Position numbers and translations under genes: made by a program. 64,000 nt of DNA. It comes from Massilia rhizosphaerae. GTDB lineage: Bacteria; Pseudomonadota; Gammaproteobacteria; Burkholderiales; Burkholderiaceae_D. The stretch spans positions 124,001-188,000 of the forward strand of contig NZ_JADKYX010000003.1 in the NCBI RefSeq assembly GCF_016093545.1, given 5' to 3'. Below the pieces are notes generated by a model. That model was not told the DNA's origin, did not search any database, and worked only from the letters and a program-made list of their open reading frames with translations. Shown here in pieces: positions 17,540 to 26,502 of this stretch (positions within the stretch are counted from its first letter, which is position 1; each line of letters opens with the position of its first letter).

Positions 17540-20299
17540 ATGGACAATACCCTGCTTCTCGTCGACGGTTCCAGCTATCTCTATCGCGCCTTCCACGCGC
17601 TGCCCGACCTGCGCAGCCCGGACGGCTACCCGACCGGCGCGATGCACGGCATGGTCAACATGCTGCGCCGCCTGCGCGCGGACTTCCCGGCCGCCTACAT
17701 CGCCTGCGTGTTCGACGCCAAGGGCAAGACGTTCCGCGACGACCTGTACCCGGAATACAAGGCGACGCGCGCGTCGATGCCGGAAGACCTGGCCAAGCAG
17801 ATCGAGCCGATCCACGAAGTCGTGCGCCACATGGGATGGCCGATCCTGATGGTGGAGGGCGTCGAAGCGGACGACGTCATCGGCACCCTGGCCGCGCAGG
17901 CGACGGCGCGCGGCCTCTCTACCGTCGTCTCGACGGGCGACAAGGACCTCGCCCAGCTCGTGAACGACAAGGTCATGCTGATCAACACGATGAGCAACGA
18001 GAAGCTCGACGAAGCGGGCGTGCTGGCCAAGTTCGGCGTGCCGCCGAACCGCATCATCGACTACCTGACCCTGATCGGCGACACCGTCGACAACGTCCCC
18101 GGCGTCACCAAGTGCGGCCCGAAGACGGCCGTCAAATGGCTCACCCTGCACGGGTCGCTGGACGGCGTGATCGAAAACGCCCACGCCATCACGGGCGCCG
18201 TCGGCGAGAACCTGCGCGCCGCGCTGGAGTGGCTGCCGAAGGGCCGTGAACTGATCACGGTGAAGACGGACTGCGACCTGGTGGGCCACGTCGTGTCGAT
18301 CGAGGAAACCCTCATCGGCCGCCCGGAAGACAAGGAGGCGCTGCGCGACTTCTTCCAGCGCTACGGCTTCAAGACCATGCTGCGCGAGATCGGACCGGGC
18401 AACGCGGCCAAGTACGGCACGCCCGGCGCGCCGGCTCCCGCGCTCAACTCGCCGGAAGGCGCGGCCGGCACGCAGCCCGGCATGCCGATCATCAAAGGCG
18501 AGTACGAGACCGTCACGACGATGGAAGACTTCGAGCGCTGGCTGGCCCTGATCGACAAGGCCGCGCTGACGTCGGTCGACACGGAGACGACGTCGCTCGA
18601 TCCGATGACGGCCGAGATGGTCGGCATCTCGCTGTCGGTGGAGGAAGGCAAGGGCGCGTACATTCCGCTGGCGCACCGCTACGCCGGCGTGCCCGCGCAG
18701 CTGAACCGCGAGGAAGTCCTCGCGCGCATGAAGCCGTGGCTGGAAAACCCGGACAAGCCCAAGCTGGGACAGAACCTCAAGTACGACAGCCACATCTTCG
18801 AAAACCACGGCGTGAAACTGCGCGGCATCGTGCACGACACCTTGCTGCAGTCGTACGTGTTCGAATCGCACAAGCCGCACGACATGGACACGATGGCGCT
18901 GCGCCACCTGGGCTATACGACGATCCCGTACGTCGACGTGTGCGGCAAGGGCGCGAACCAGATCTGCTTCGACCAGGTCGAGCTGGAGCGAGCGACCGAG
19001 TACGCGGCCGAGGATTCCGACATCACCCTGCGCCTGCACCACGCCATGGTCAAGCACGTCGAAAGCGACGAGGGCCTGAACTTCATCTACCGCAAGATCG
19101 AGCTGCCCACGTCCGTCGTGCTGCAGAAGATCGAGCGCAACGGCGTGCTGATCGACGCCGATAAACTGGCCGCGCAGTCGAACGAACTGGCCGCGCGCAT
19201 CATGGAACTGGAGCAGCAGGCGTACGAGCTGGCCGGCGGCCCGTTCAACCTCGGGTCGCCCAAGCAGATCGGCGAGATCTTCTTCGGCAAGCTGCAGCTC
19301 CCCGTCATCAAGAAGACGGCGACCGGCGCGCCGTCGACGGACGAGGAAGTCCTGCAAAAGCTGGCCGAGGACTACCCGCTGCCGAAGATCCTGCTGGAGC
19401 ACCGCGGGCTGTCGAAACTGAAGTCGACATACACCGACAAGCTGCCGAAGATGGTCAATGCGCGCACGGGCCGCGTGCACACGAATTACGCGCAGGCCGT
19501 GGCGATCACGGGCCGCCTCGCGTCCAACGATCCGAACCTGCAGAACATCCCCGTGCGCACCGCCGAGGGCCGCCGCATCCGCGAAGCATTCGTGGCGCCG
19601 CAAGGCAGCGTGATCGTGTCGGCCGACTATTCGCAGATCGAGCTGCGCATCATGGCCCACATCTCGGAAGACGAGGCGATGCTGCGCGCGTTCGCGGCCG
19701 GCGAGGACATCCACCGCGCCACCGCCGCCGAGATCTTCGGCGTGCAACCCGAGGAGGTGCAGAGCGAGCAGCGGCGCTACGCGAAGGTCATCAACTTCGG
19801 TCTGATCTACGGGATGAGCGCGTTCGGCCTCGCGCAGAACCTGGGCATCGAGCGGGGCGCGGCCAGCAACTACATCGAGCGCTACTTCCAGCGCTTCGCG
19901 GGCGTCAAGCGCTACATGGACGAGACCCGGCTGCTCGCCAAGGAGCGCGGCTATGTCGAGACGGTGTTCGGCCGGCGCCTGTGGCTCCCGGAGATCAATT
20001 CGCCGAACGGCCCGCGCCGCGCCGGCGCCGAACGCGCCGCGATCAACGCGCCGATGCAGGGCACGGCGGCGGACCTGATCAAGCTGGCGATGATCGCCGT
20101 GCAGGACTGGATCGAGAAGGACGCCCTGCGCACCCGCATGGTCATGCAGGTGCACGACGAACTGGTGCTGGAAGTGCCGCAGGACGAGCTCGAACTCGTC
20201 AAGCGGAAGCTGCCGGAACTGATGGGCGGCGTGGCCACGCTCAAGGTGCCGCTCGTGGCCGAAACCGGTGTGGGCGCGAACTGGGAAGAGGCCCATTAA
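17540..20299 (+). CDS. polA: DNA polymerase I
   Basis: A 919-residue three-domain polymerase for Okazaki fragment maturation and repair. Residues 1-290 are the 5'-3' exonuclease (LLVDGSSYLYRAFHALP, VFDAKGKTFRDDLYPEYKA). Residues 325-510 are the 3'-5' proofreading domain with D347 and E349 in DTETTS, so it appears active. The polymerase domain has motif A DYSQIELR (D696), motif B RRYAKVINFGLIYG and motif C VHDELVLE (D873). Length matches the E. coli enzyme. It is monocistronic, divergent from DUF2782, and ends at a small hairpin shared with the convergent hydrolase. Confidence 0.97.
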   Translation: MDNTLLLVDGSSYLYRAFHALPDLRSPDGYPTGAMHGMVNMLRRLRADFPAAYIACVFDAKGKTFRDDLYPEYKATRASMPEDLAKQIEPIHEVVRHMGWPILMVEGVEADDVIGTLAAQATARGLSTVVSTGDKDLAQLVNDKVMLINTMSNEKLDEAGVLAKFGVPPNRIIDYLTLIGDTVDNVPGVTKCGPKTAVKWLTLHGSLDGVIENAHAITGAVGENLRAALEWLPKGRELITVKTDCDLVGHVVSIEETLIGRPEDKEALRDFFQRYGFKTMLREIGPGNAAKYGTPGAPAPALNSPEGAAGTQPGMPIIKGEYETVTTMEDFERWLALIDKAALTSVDTETTSLDPMTAEMVGISLSVEEGKGAYIPLAHRYAGVPAQLNREEVLARMKPWLENPDKPKLGQNLKYDSHIFENHGVKLRGIVHDTLLQSYVFESHKPHDMDTMALRHLGYTTIPYVDVCGKGANQICFDQVELERATEYAAEDSDITLRLHHAMVKHVESDEGLNFIYRKIELPTSVVLQKIERNGVLIDADKLAAQSNELAARIMELEQQAYELAGGPFNLGSPKQIGEIFFGKLQLPVIKKTATGAPSTDEEVLQKLAEDYPLPKILLEHRGLSKLKSTYTDKLPKMVNARTGRVHTNYAQAVAITGRLASNDPNLQNIPVRTAEGRRIREAFVAPQGSVIVSADYSQIELRIMAHISEDEAMLRAFAAGEDIHRATAAEIFGVQPEEVQSEQRRYAKVINFGLIYGMSAFGLAQNLGIERGAASNYIERYFQRFAGVKRYMDETRLLAKERGYVETVFGRRLWLPEINSPNGPRRAGAERAAINAPMQGTAADLIKLAMIAVQDWIEKDALRTRMVMQVHDELVLEVPQDELELVKRKLPELMGGVATLKVPLVAETGVGANWEEAH

Positions 20300-20318
20300 G
20301 TAGGGCGCACACCCTACT
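20299..20318. terminator. Small hairpin between convergent polA and hydrolase genes
   Basis: AGTAGGG and CCCTACT pair over a six-base loop. No T-run follows, so it may be a weak bidirectional terminator or a relic of the GTAGGG...CCCTAC repeat family seen at 4368 and 15025. It overlaps the hydrolase stop region. Confidence 0.4.
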
Positions 20319-21099
20319 CGAGGAATTCGTCGGCCAGCCGCGCCACGGCCGTCGTGCCCAGGATGTCGTAATGCGTCTTCCCGGGCACGATGGCCAGGCG
20401 CGCGGCGGCGCGCAGCGAGCCGTCCAGGCCCGCGTCGCGCTGCCCGCCGCCGAGGGCCTGGTAGCACTCGGTGATGTGGTCCAGCGTGACCGCGTCGGCA
20501 TCCGCGAACACCAGCATCGTCCGCGCCCCGATCGCGCCGGCCTGCGGCGTCCAGTCGTAATCGCGGCTTTGCAGCTCGCCCATCTTGCGCAGCGACGTCT
20601 CCCAGTTCACTTCCGGGTACAGCGCGGCCAGCGGCGACCTGGCCAGCTGCGCGCCGATTTGCGCTGCGTTCACGTCCATGTGGTCGAAGGCCGTGCGCAC
20701 TTCCGGATAGAAGCCGGCGCGCTTGAACGGCGCGCTGACGACGATCAGCCGGTCGACGACGTCCGGATGGCGGATCGCCGTCTGCAGCGCGACGCCGCCG
20801 CCGAACGAATAGCCCAGCAGGTCGGCCTTGCCCAGGTCGAGTGCGCGGATCACGGCCGCCACGTCGTCCGCCAGCGTTTCGAAGCGCAGCGGGCGGTCCA
20901 CGTCCGGCGTGTGGCCGTGGCCCTGCAGGTGGATGGCGATCACGCGGCGGCCGGCGGCCAGCGCGGCGATGTTCGGGCCGAACGCTTCGCTCGCCATGAT
21001 CCCTCCATGCAGCAGCACGAGCGGCTTGCCGGCGCCTTGTTCTTCCACGTGGATCTGCATGCCATTGACGGTGACGCGTTGCTGTTTGCTGGTGTTCAT
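20314..21099 (-). CDS. Alpha/beta hydrolase
   Basis: A 261-residue cytoplasmic hydrolase. The oxyanion-strand motif is LVLLHGGIMAS, the nucleophile elbow LLGYSFGGGVA (Ser), an acidic residue lies in TMLVFADADAV, and the catalytic His in PGKTHYDIL. This is the usual Ser-Asp-His set of esterases/haloperoxidase-like enzymes; the substrate cannot be predicted. Its start overlaps the stop of the upstream TetR gene by four bases (ATGA), so it is the target-operon partner of that repressor and probably induced by the repressor's ligand. Confidence 0.9.
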   Translation of the reverse strand: MNTSKQQRVTVNGMQIHVEEQGAGKPLVLLHGGIMASEAFGPNIAALAAGRRVIAIHLQGHGHTPDVDRPLRFETLADDVAAVIRALDLGKADLLGYSFGGGVALQTAIRHPDVVDRLIVVSAPFKRAGFYPEVRTAFDHMDVNAAQIGAQLARSPLAALYPEVNWETSLRKMGELQSRDYDWTPQAGAIGARTMLVFADADAVTLDHITECYQALGGGQRDAGLDGSLRAAARLAIVPGKTHYDILGTTAVARLADEFLE

Positions 21100-21725
21100 G
21101 ACGGCTCCTTGGGTGAGTGAGGTGAGGGGAAATTTCCGAACAGGTGGACGAGGTAGCGGTGCAAGTGGCGCAGGCTCTCCACGGCCACCTGCGGATCCTG
21201 CTGCGATTTCGCGAGCACGAAGCTACCCTGGATGACGGCCTGGATGTGCAAAGCCAGGCTTTCCGGCGACCAGTCGGCGTCGGGCACCAGCGCGGCGCGG
21301 GCGGCGCGGATGTCCGGCACGAGGGTCGCGGCATGGTCGCGGATGTGCGTGCCGCCGGCCGCCGCCAGGCCGGGGTGGGTGGCGAACGTCTCCTGCGACA
21401 CCATGCCGAGCAGGCAGGTGAAGTCGGCCAGCTCGCCCGCGATCATCCGCGCGCGGAATTCCACGTAGCCGAGCAGGCGCGCGAGCGGCGTCGGCGCGGT
21501 GTGGTAGGGCGCGTTGGCGAACAGTGCGTCGGCCCGGTCGGCGAAGCGTTGCGCGGCGGCGTGGGCCAGGTCTTCCTTCGTCTTGAAGTGGTGGAAAAAG
21601 CTGCCCTTGGTGACGCCGGCCGCCGCGCACACGTCGTCCACGCGGGTGGCTTCGTAGCCGCGCGTGCGGATCAGGGTGACGGCTGCGTCGAGCAGCTTGT
21701 TGCGTGAATCGCTGTGCGGTGCCAT
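21096..21725 (-). CDS. TetR/AcrR family repressor
   Basis: A 209-residue regulator. Residues 8-55 are the TetR helix-turn-helix: LLDAAVTLIRTRGYEATRVDDVCAAAGVTKGSFFHHFKTKEDL. The C-terminal half is all-helical, as in ligand-binding dimer domains, and includes the TetR_C motif region GMVSQETFATHPGL. The start at 21725 is chosen because GGAG is six bases upstream; two earlier ATGs in frame lie at or beyond a palindromic operator. The operator directly before the gene and coupling to the hydrolase indicate autoregulation of a two-gene unit. Confidence 0.9.
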   Translation of the reverse strand: MAPHSDSRNKLLDAAVTLIRTRGYEATRVDDVCAAAGVTKGSFFHHFKTKEDLAHAAAQRFADRADALFANAPYHTAPTPLARLLGYVEFRARMIAGELADFTCLLGMVSQETFATHPGLAAAGGTHIRDHAATLVPDIRAARAALVPDADWSPESLALHIQAVIQGSFVLAKSQQDPQVAVESLRHLHRYLVHLFGNFPSPHSPKEPS

Positions 21726-21731
21726 GTGTTT

Positions 21732-21757
21732 CTCCATACCGACTGGTTGGTATGGAG
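21732..21757. promoter_or_regulatory. TetR-type operator
   Basis: CTCCATACC (21732-21740) and GGTATGGAG (21749-21757) are perfect 9-bp inverted arms around GACTGGTT. The centre ATACCGACTGGTTGGTAT resembles the ACCGACC/GGTCGGT operators of TetR-family repressors. It lies immediately upstream of the ribosome site of the TetR gene. Confidence 0.8.
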
Positions 21758-21771
21758 AATACACGGCCATA

Positions 21772-22500
21772 TTATGTTGTCAAACATATCTTGCGGCGCC
21801 GCCGCGCCCAACCGGCGACGAGCGCGAGGCCGCCGGCCAGCATGGCGGCGGGCGCGGGTTCCGGCACCGGCGGCGCATAGACATTGGCCGTCGTGCCGGC
21901 GAGGAAGGTGACGGTGCCCTGGGCCACGTCGGCGCCGGATATCGTGCTCACCGACAGCGTGGCATGGCGGGTGCCGGTGTCGATGGACACCATGTCCTCG
22001 GAGCCGGGCGTGCCGAATATCGCGCTGAACAGGTCCCCGCTCGCGCCGGCGACTTCGTCCGGGCCGGCTGAAGCCGACAGCGACGCATCGATGCCAAAGA
22101 TGACTTCCGTGTGCGGCGACAGCGTGAAGAACAGCGTGTGCGCGGACTGGGCGCTGACGGTGCCGATGAGCGTGTCGAGACTGAGGCTGGTCGAATCGTA
22201 CTGCACGTTGAAGTGCCCGAAGCCGTCCGCCGTGTCGTAGTTGGCCGTGCCGAACGTGTTGAGGCCCGCATAGCCGGTGATGGTGTCCTGGTTGTACAGC
22301 GTGCCGAAGGCGTAGGCGTAATAGCTGGTCAGGTTGAGCGACGGCGCGATGCCGTCGTCGGGCGCCAGGTCCACGAGCCGGTAATGGAAATCGGCGAGCG
22401 CGGCGTTGGCCGTGGCCTCGGCTCGCGCCGGTCCGGATGCCATGCCGCACATGGCAAGGACGACGAGCAGGACCGCCGTGATGGATGAGTTGACACGCAT
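21772..22500 (-). CDS. PEP-CTERM sorted exoprotein A
   Basis: A 242-residue secreted protein. Residues 1-28 are a signal peptide (hydrophobic AVLLVVLAMCGMA). The C-terminus is a PEP-CTERM sorting tail: VPEP, then a hydrophobic helix LAGGLALVAGWA, then RRRRK. Such tails are recognised by exosortase EpsH/XrtA and link the protein to extracellular polysaccharide or the surface; the exosortase is not in the window. The mature region is Ser/Thr/Gly-rich with YRLVDLAPDDGIAPSL and LSPHTEVIFGIDASLS. It is a paralogue of the protein at 23916-24668. The ATG at 22500 follows GGGAGAAACCA. No enzyme motif is visible. Confidence 0.88.
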   Translation of the reverse strand: MRVNSSITAVLLVVLAMCGMASGPARAEATANAALADFHYRLVDLAPDDGIAPSLNLTSYYAYAFGTLYNQDTITGYAGLNTFGTANYDTADGFGHFNVQYDSTSLSLDTLIGTVSAQSAHTLFFTLSPHTEVIFGIDASLSASAGPDEVAGASGDLFSAIFGTPGSEDMVSIDTGTRHATLSVSTISGADVAQGTVTFLAGTTANVYAPPVPEPAPAAMLAGGLALVAGWARRRRKICLTT

Positions 22501-22729
22501 TGGTTTCTCCCGCGCGGCGTTATGCCGCATGGGTTACTGTAAATGCCCGCATTCTCAGCCGTTTTGATCGTGCTCTACCCATCCGGCATGACGATTCCTT
22601 TGTGCAACAACAAAGTGCTAAAGGTGTAAGCAAAGGTTTCAATGTGCGTTGGCTAACATAAAAGTTTCCAGCCGGAACGTATATTGACATCACCGCCCCA
22701 CATCGGCGTCATTTCAAAAAGGTACGATC

Positions 22730-23932
22730 ATGAACAAGACCCTCCATCAAATCGGGCTGCTCGCCGGCAGCGCCATCACCGCCGTGTCCCTCGTCGCCTG
22801 TGGCGGCGGCGGGGGCGGAAGCGGCACCGGGACGACGCCGACGACCACGGCCGGCACCCTGAGCGTCGCGCTGACCGACGCCCCGGCCTGCGGTTTCGAC
22901 GCCGTCAACGTCACCGTCAACAAGGTCCGCGTCAACGCCAGCGCCAGCGCGAGCGACACGGACGCGGGCTGGACCGACATCACGCTGAATCCGGCCAGGA
23001 AGATCAATCTGCTGAACCTGACCAATGGCGTGCTCGACAGCCTGGGCCAGACGGCGCTGCCCGCCGGCCATTACTCGCAACTGCGCCTCGTGCTGGATGC
23101 GAACGCCAACACCGTCGTGCCGACGGGCGGCACCGAACAGCCGCTGACGACGCCGAGCGCCATCCAGAGCGGCATCAAGCTGAACAATGAATTCGACGTC
23201 GCGGCGGGCCAGCAGGTCGACCTCGTGCTCGACTTCAACGCCTGCAAGTCGGTCGTCACGCAAGGCAATGGCCGTTACCTGCTGAAACCCGTCGTGAAAG
23301 TGGTGCCGACGGCGGCCGTCGGGATTTCCGGCGTCGTCGCGACGACGCTGCTGGGCAGCCATGTGACCGTGTCGGCGCAGCAGAACGGCGTCGTGATCGG
23401 CTCGACCGTACCGAATGCGACGACGGGCGAATTCTTCTTGTCGCACCTTGCTACGGGTAACTACGACGTCGTGATCACGGCCGACGGCCATGCGGCCGGC
23501 GTGGTCGGCGCCGTGCCGGTGGCGGCCAGCGGCAGCACCGTGCTGAGCACGGCCACTGCGCCGCTCGACCTGCCCGTCAGCACGATGGGCTCGATCGCGG
23601 GCACCGTGACCTTGCCGGCGAACGCCACCGAGGCGGCCTATGTGTCGGCGAAACAGACGTTCGCGGCGGGTCCGACCGTGACCGTCAAGTATGCGGGTGC
23701 CGATATCTCGACCGGCGCCTACACGATCGCGAATCTGCCGATCGCGGCGCCCCAGTACGCGGCCTACAGCGCGACCTTGCCCTTGACCTTCGCGGCGGCC
23801 ACGACCGTCCTGCCGGGCGCCGGCAAGTACCGCGTCGAGGCGGCCGGCACGGGCTACACGACCAAGGCCATCGACCTGGTCGACATCTCGACGGGCAATG
23901 CGACCAAGGTCGACTTCACGCTGACGCCGTAA
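22730..23932 (+). CDS. DUF4382 lipoprotein with carboxypeptidase-like repeat
   Basis: A 400-residue lipoprotein. The signal peptide ends in the lipobox LVAC-GGGG, so Cys24 is probably acylated, followed by a Gly/Ser/Thr linker. Residues 42-190 are a DUF4382 domain: GTLSVALTDAPACGFDAVNVTVNKVRV and LPAGHYSQLRLVLD. The rest (195-400) resembles carboxypeptidase-regulatory-like beta-sandwich repeats (GISGVVATTLLG, GSIAGTVTLPAN, YTIANLPIA). DUF4382 proteins are surface lipoproteins of unknown function. Its 3' end overlaps the convergent PEP-CTERM gene by 17 bases. It sits between two PEP-CTERM paralogues, so a shared cell-surface role is likely but unproven. Confidence 0.9.
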   Translation: MNKTLHQIGLLAGSAITAVSLVACGGGGGGSGTGTTPTTTAGTLSVALTDAPACGFDAVNVTVNKVRVNASASASDTDAGWTDITLNPARKINLLNLTNGVLDSLGQTALPAGHYSQLRLVLDANANTVVPTGGTEQPLTTPSAIQSGIKLNNEFDVAAGQQVDLVLDFNACKSVVTQGNGRYLLKPVVKVVPTAAVGISGVVATTLLGSHVTVSAQQNGVVIGSTVPNATTGEFFLSHLATGNYDVVITADGHAAGVVGAVPVAASGSTVLSTATAPLDLPVSTMGSIAGTVTLPANATEAAYVSAKQTFAAGPTVTVKYAGADISTGAYTIANLPIAAPQYAAYSATLPLTFAAATTVLPGAGKYRVEAAGTGYTTKAIDLVDISTGNATKVDFTLTP

Positions 23933-24668
23933 GCGTCCGCGCCCGCCGCCGCCGGCGCGCCGCCCCGGCGACCAGCACCAGGCCGCCGCCGAGCATGGCG
24001 ACGGCCGGCGGCTCCGGCACCGGCGGCGTGAAGGATTCGGACGAGGCGCTCGTCCGGATGCTCAGCGTGCCGGTGGTTGCCGCGTCGCCCGCGTTCGCGA
24101 CGGCGGACAGCACGCCGGATTCGTCGCCCAGGTACGTGTAATCGACTGCGTCGAAGCGCGTGCCGTGGCTGATGAAGGGCGTCGTGATTTCCCCGTGCAG
24201 GCCGGCCTCGGCATACGTGAACCCGTGCACAGGCTGGGCGCTCACGGCGGCGTCGGCGGAAAAGATGACGCGCGTGTGCGGCGACAAATCGAACTGCAAG
24301 TCGAGCCGGGTCCCGGAACGGGCCGAATACGCCTCCGCGTCGGCCGCCGAGCTCGAACTGTAGTCGGGCGCCAGTGTCGCGCTGCCGCTGCCGTAGGCGT
24401 TCTCGACGTGAATCTTTCCGAAGGTATTGGTCGACGCCTGCGTCGTGGGATAGGAAAACGATCCCAGGTACAGGTCTGTTTCTCCATAAATATCGGTCAG
24501 CGTGAGCGTCAGGGACGGCGTCACGCCGTCGGCCGGGGCGAGGTCGACCAGTTCATATCCAAAGTTCTCGATGCCGGCGCTGCTGTGCGCCTGTGCCCGC
24601 GCCGCGCCCGCCGCCAGCAGCAGAAGGGCTGCGCACGCGCCGGTCCGGATCGATCGTGCGGTTGCCAT
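23916..24668 (-). CDS. PEP-CTERM sorted exoprotein B
   Basis: A 250-residue secreted protein, paralogue of the product of 21772-22500. Shared blocks are YELVDLAPADGVTPSLTLT near the mature start and LSPHTRVIFSADAAVSA in the middle. It has a signal peptide (LLLLAAGAARAQA) and a PEP-CTERM tail VPEP-x10-LGGGLVLVAGAARRRRR with a further short extension. No cysteine pairs or catalytic motifs are seen, so a structural or matrix role is the best guess. The ATG at 24668 follows AAGGAGATTCAC. Its last codons overlap the end of the DUF4382 gene on the other strand. Confidence 0.88.
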   Translation of the reverse strand: MATARSIRTGACAALLLLAAGAARAQAHSSAGIENFGYELVDLAPADGVTPSLTLTLTDIYGETDLYLGSFSYPTTQASTNTFGKIHVENAYGSGSATLAPDYSSSSAADAEAYSARSGTRLDLQFDLSPHTRVIFSADAAVSAQPVHGFTYAEAGLHGEITTPFISHGTRFDAVDYTYLGDESGVLSAVANAGDAATTGTLSIRTSASSESFTPPVPEPPAVAMLGGGLVLVAGAARRRRRARTLTASA

Positions 24669-24829
24669 GTGAATCTCCTTGACGATGCGCCTACTCTGCG
24701 CGCCTTCTTGCGAGGTCGGTTTGTGCGCGGTCAAAAAGGCGGGAAGACGTTTGTGCTTGGTAACGGCAAGCGTGTCGCGGACGGCGCTGCTAAGATAGCA
24801 GGCCTGTCATCAGCGAACGAAAGAGGGAC

Positions 24830-25636
24830 ATGAACGACAACGCAAGCGGTTTTGCGGCGGCTGCCCAGCCCATCGCGGCCCAGTCCGTCATCCGCACGGA
24901 TACCGCGGGCCTGGCCGACGGCCTGGTCAAGCTGACGGTCGGCGGCCAGGAAGTGCCGGTCTATTACGCCCGCCCGGCCGGGCAGGACAAGCGCCCCGTG
25001 ATGATCGTCGTGTCCGAGATCTTCGGCCTGCACGAGCACATCGCCGATGTGGCGCGCCGCTTCGCGAAACAGGGTTATCTGGCGCTGGCGCCCGATTTCT
25101 TCGTGCGCCAGGGCGACCCGTCGATCCTGCCCGACATGGCGACGATCATGGCGCAGATCATCCGCAAGGTGCCGGACGCGCAGGTGATGGGCGACATCGA
25201 CGCCTGCATGGCCTGGGCCGCCGACAACGGCGGCGACGTCGACCGGCTCGGCGTCAACGGCTTTTGCTGGGGCGGGCGCATGACGTGGCTGTACGCGGCG
25301 CACAACCCGCGCGTGAAAGCGGCCGTGGCGTGGTACGGCAAGCTGGTGGCCGATCCGAATCCGCCCCGCCAGCCGCGCCATCCCATCGACGTCGCGCCGA
25401 CGCTCACCGTGCCCGTGCTCGGCCTGTACGGCGCGAAGGACGCCGGCATTCCGCTGGCGACGGTCGAACGGATGACGGCCGCGCTGGGCACGGGCCCGAG
25501 CGATTCCGCGATCGTCGTCTACCCGGACGCCGGCCACGCCTTCCACGCCGACTACCGCCCGAGCTACAACGCAAAGGATGCCCGCGACGGCTTCGCCCGC
25601 GCGCTGGCCTGGTTCCGCGAACACGGCGCCGGCTGA
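24830..25636 (+). CDS. Dienelactone hydrolase family protein
   Basis: A 268-residue alpha/beta hydrolase of the carboxymethylenebutenolidase family. The family signature EIFGLHEHI lies near residue 65, the cysteine nucleophile in NGFCWGGRM, the Asp in GAKDAGIPL, and the His in AGHAFHADYRPSY. These match Cys-Asp-His dienelactone hydrolases, which open dienelactones in chloroaromatic breakdown. Many chromosomal members act on other esters, and no aromatic pathway genes are adjacent. It has no signal peptide. GAGG precedes the ATG closely. Confidence 0.92.
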   Translation: MNDNASGFAAAAQPIAAQSVIRTDTAGLADGLVKLTVGGQEVPVYYARPAGQDKRPVMIVVSEIFGLHEHIADVARRFAKQGYLALAPDFFVRQGDPSILPDMATIMAQIIRKVPDAQVMGDIDACMAWAADNGGDVDRLGVNGFCWGGRMTWLYAAHNPRVKAAVAWYGKLVADPNPPRQPRHPIDVAPTLTVPVLGLYGAKDAGIPLATVERMTAALGTGPSDSAIVVYPDAGHAFHADYRPSYNAKDARDGFARALAWFREHGAG

Positions 25637-25771
25637 CGCCGCCGCGCCGGGAGGTTACAATCTCCGGTTTGCGTCCGGCGGCGTGCGCATGCACGCGCTC
25701 CAAGAACAACAAGAGGCTTTTAAATCGACCCGATTCTCATTTCCATCCTGCTGGCCACCGGCCTGGCGGGC

Positions 25772-26497
25772 GTGGTCAGCATCACGGCCGCCGCGGTGTT
25801 TTCCTTTGCGCTGCTGGCGAAAGTCGTCGAGCGCATGGTCAGCCTGTCGGTCGGCATCATGCTGTCGACGTCGCTGCTGCACGCGCTGCCGGAAGCCTTC
25901 GAGTCGAAGGCCGACACGCATGCGCTGTTCGCCACCCTGCTGGGCGGCCTGCTCGCGTTCTTCCTGCTGGAGAAGGCGGCCCTGCTGCGCCATTCGCACC
26001 ACCACGAGGGCGACGGGCACCATCACGCGCACGGCCACGACGCCATGCAGGCGGGCCGCGCCGGCTGGATGATCCTGATCGGCGACGGCATGCACAACTT
26101 CACGGACGGCATCCTGATCGCGGCGGCCTTTCTCGCCAATCCGCAACTGGGGATCGTCACGGGTGTGGCCATCATCGCCCACGAGATTCCGCAGGAGATC
26201 GGCGACTTCATCGTGCTGCTGAACGCCGGTTTCTCGCGCGTGCGTGCCTACGTGTTCAATCTGTTGTGCAGCCTCCTGGCCGTGCTGGGCGGGGTGCTTG
26301 GGTATGCGACCTTGGACCGCGCCAGCAACCTGATTCCCTACGTGCTGGTGTTCGCGTCGTCCGGCTTCATCTACATCGCGGTGAGCGACCTGATGCCGCA
26401 GATGCAGCGCCGCGCCACCGTGCGCGAATCCATCCCGCAGGTGCTCTTGATCGGGCTCGGCGTCGTCATCGTGCTGTTGCTGACGCACGGCCACTGA
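25772..26497 (+). CDS. ZIP family divalent metal transporter
   Basis: A 241-residue inner-membrane transporter, probably for zinc or other divalent metals. About eight helices are visible. The His-rich loop between helices 3 and 4 (HSHHHEGDGHHHAHGHD, near residue 75-95) and the metal-site motifs DGMHNFTDGI and AIIAHEIPQEIGDF are diagnostic. The GTG at 25772 is the first standard start, but the frame stays open upstream to a stop at 25721-25723 and encodes the missing half of helix 1 (DPILISILLATGLAG). Only ATC at 25724, with AAGAGG seven bases before it, is well placed, so either a rare start or a sequence change is possible. Convergent with the sulfurtransferase gene. Confidence 0.9.
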   Translation: MVSITAAAVFSFALLAKVVERMVSLSVGIMLSTSLLHALPEAFESKADTHALFATLLGGLLAFFLLEKAALLRHSHHHEGDGHHHAHGHDAMQAGRAGWMILIGDGMHNFTDGILIAAAFLANPQLGIVTGVAIIAHEIPQEIGDFIVLLNAGFSRVRAYVFNLLCSLLAVLGGVLGYATLDRASNLIPYVLVFASSGFIYIAVSDLMPQMQRRATVRESIPQVLLIGLGVVIVLLLTHGH

Positions 26498-26502
26498 CCG
26501 CG

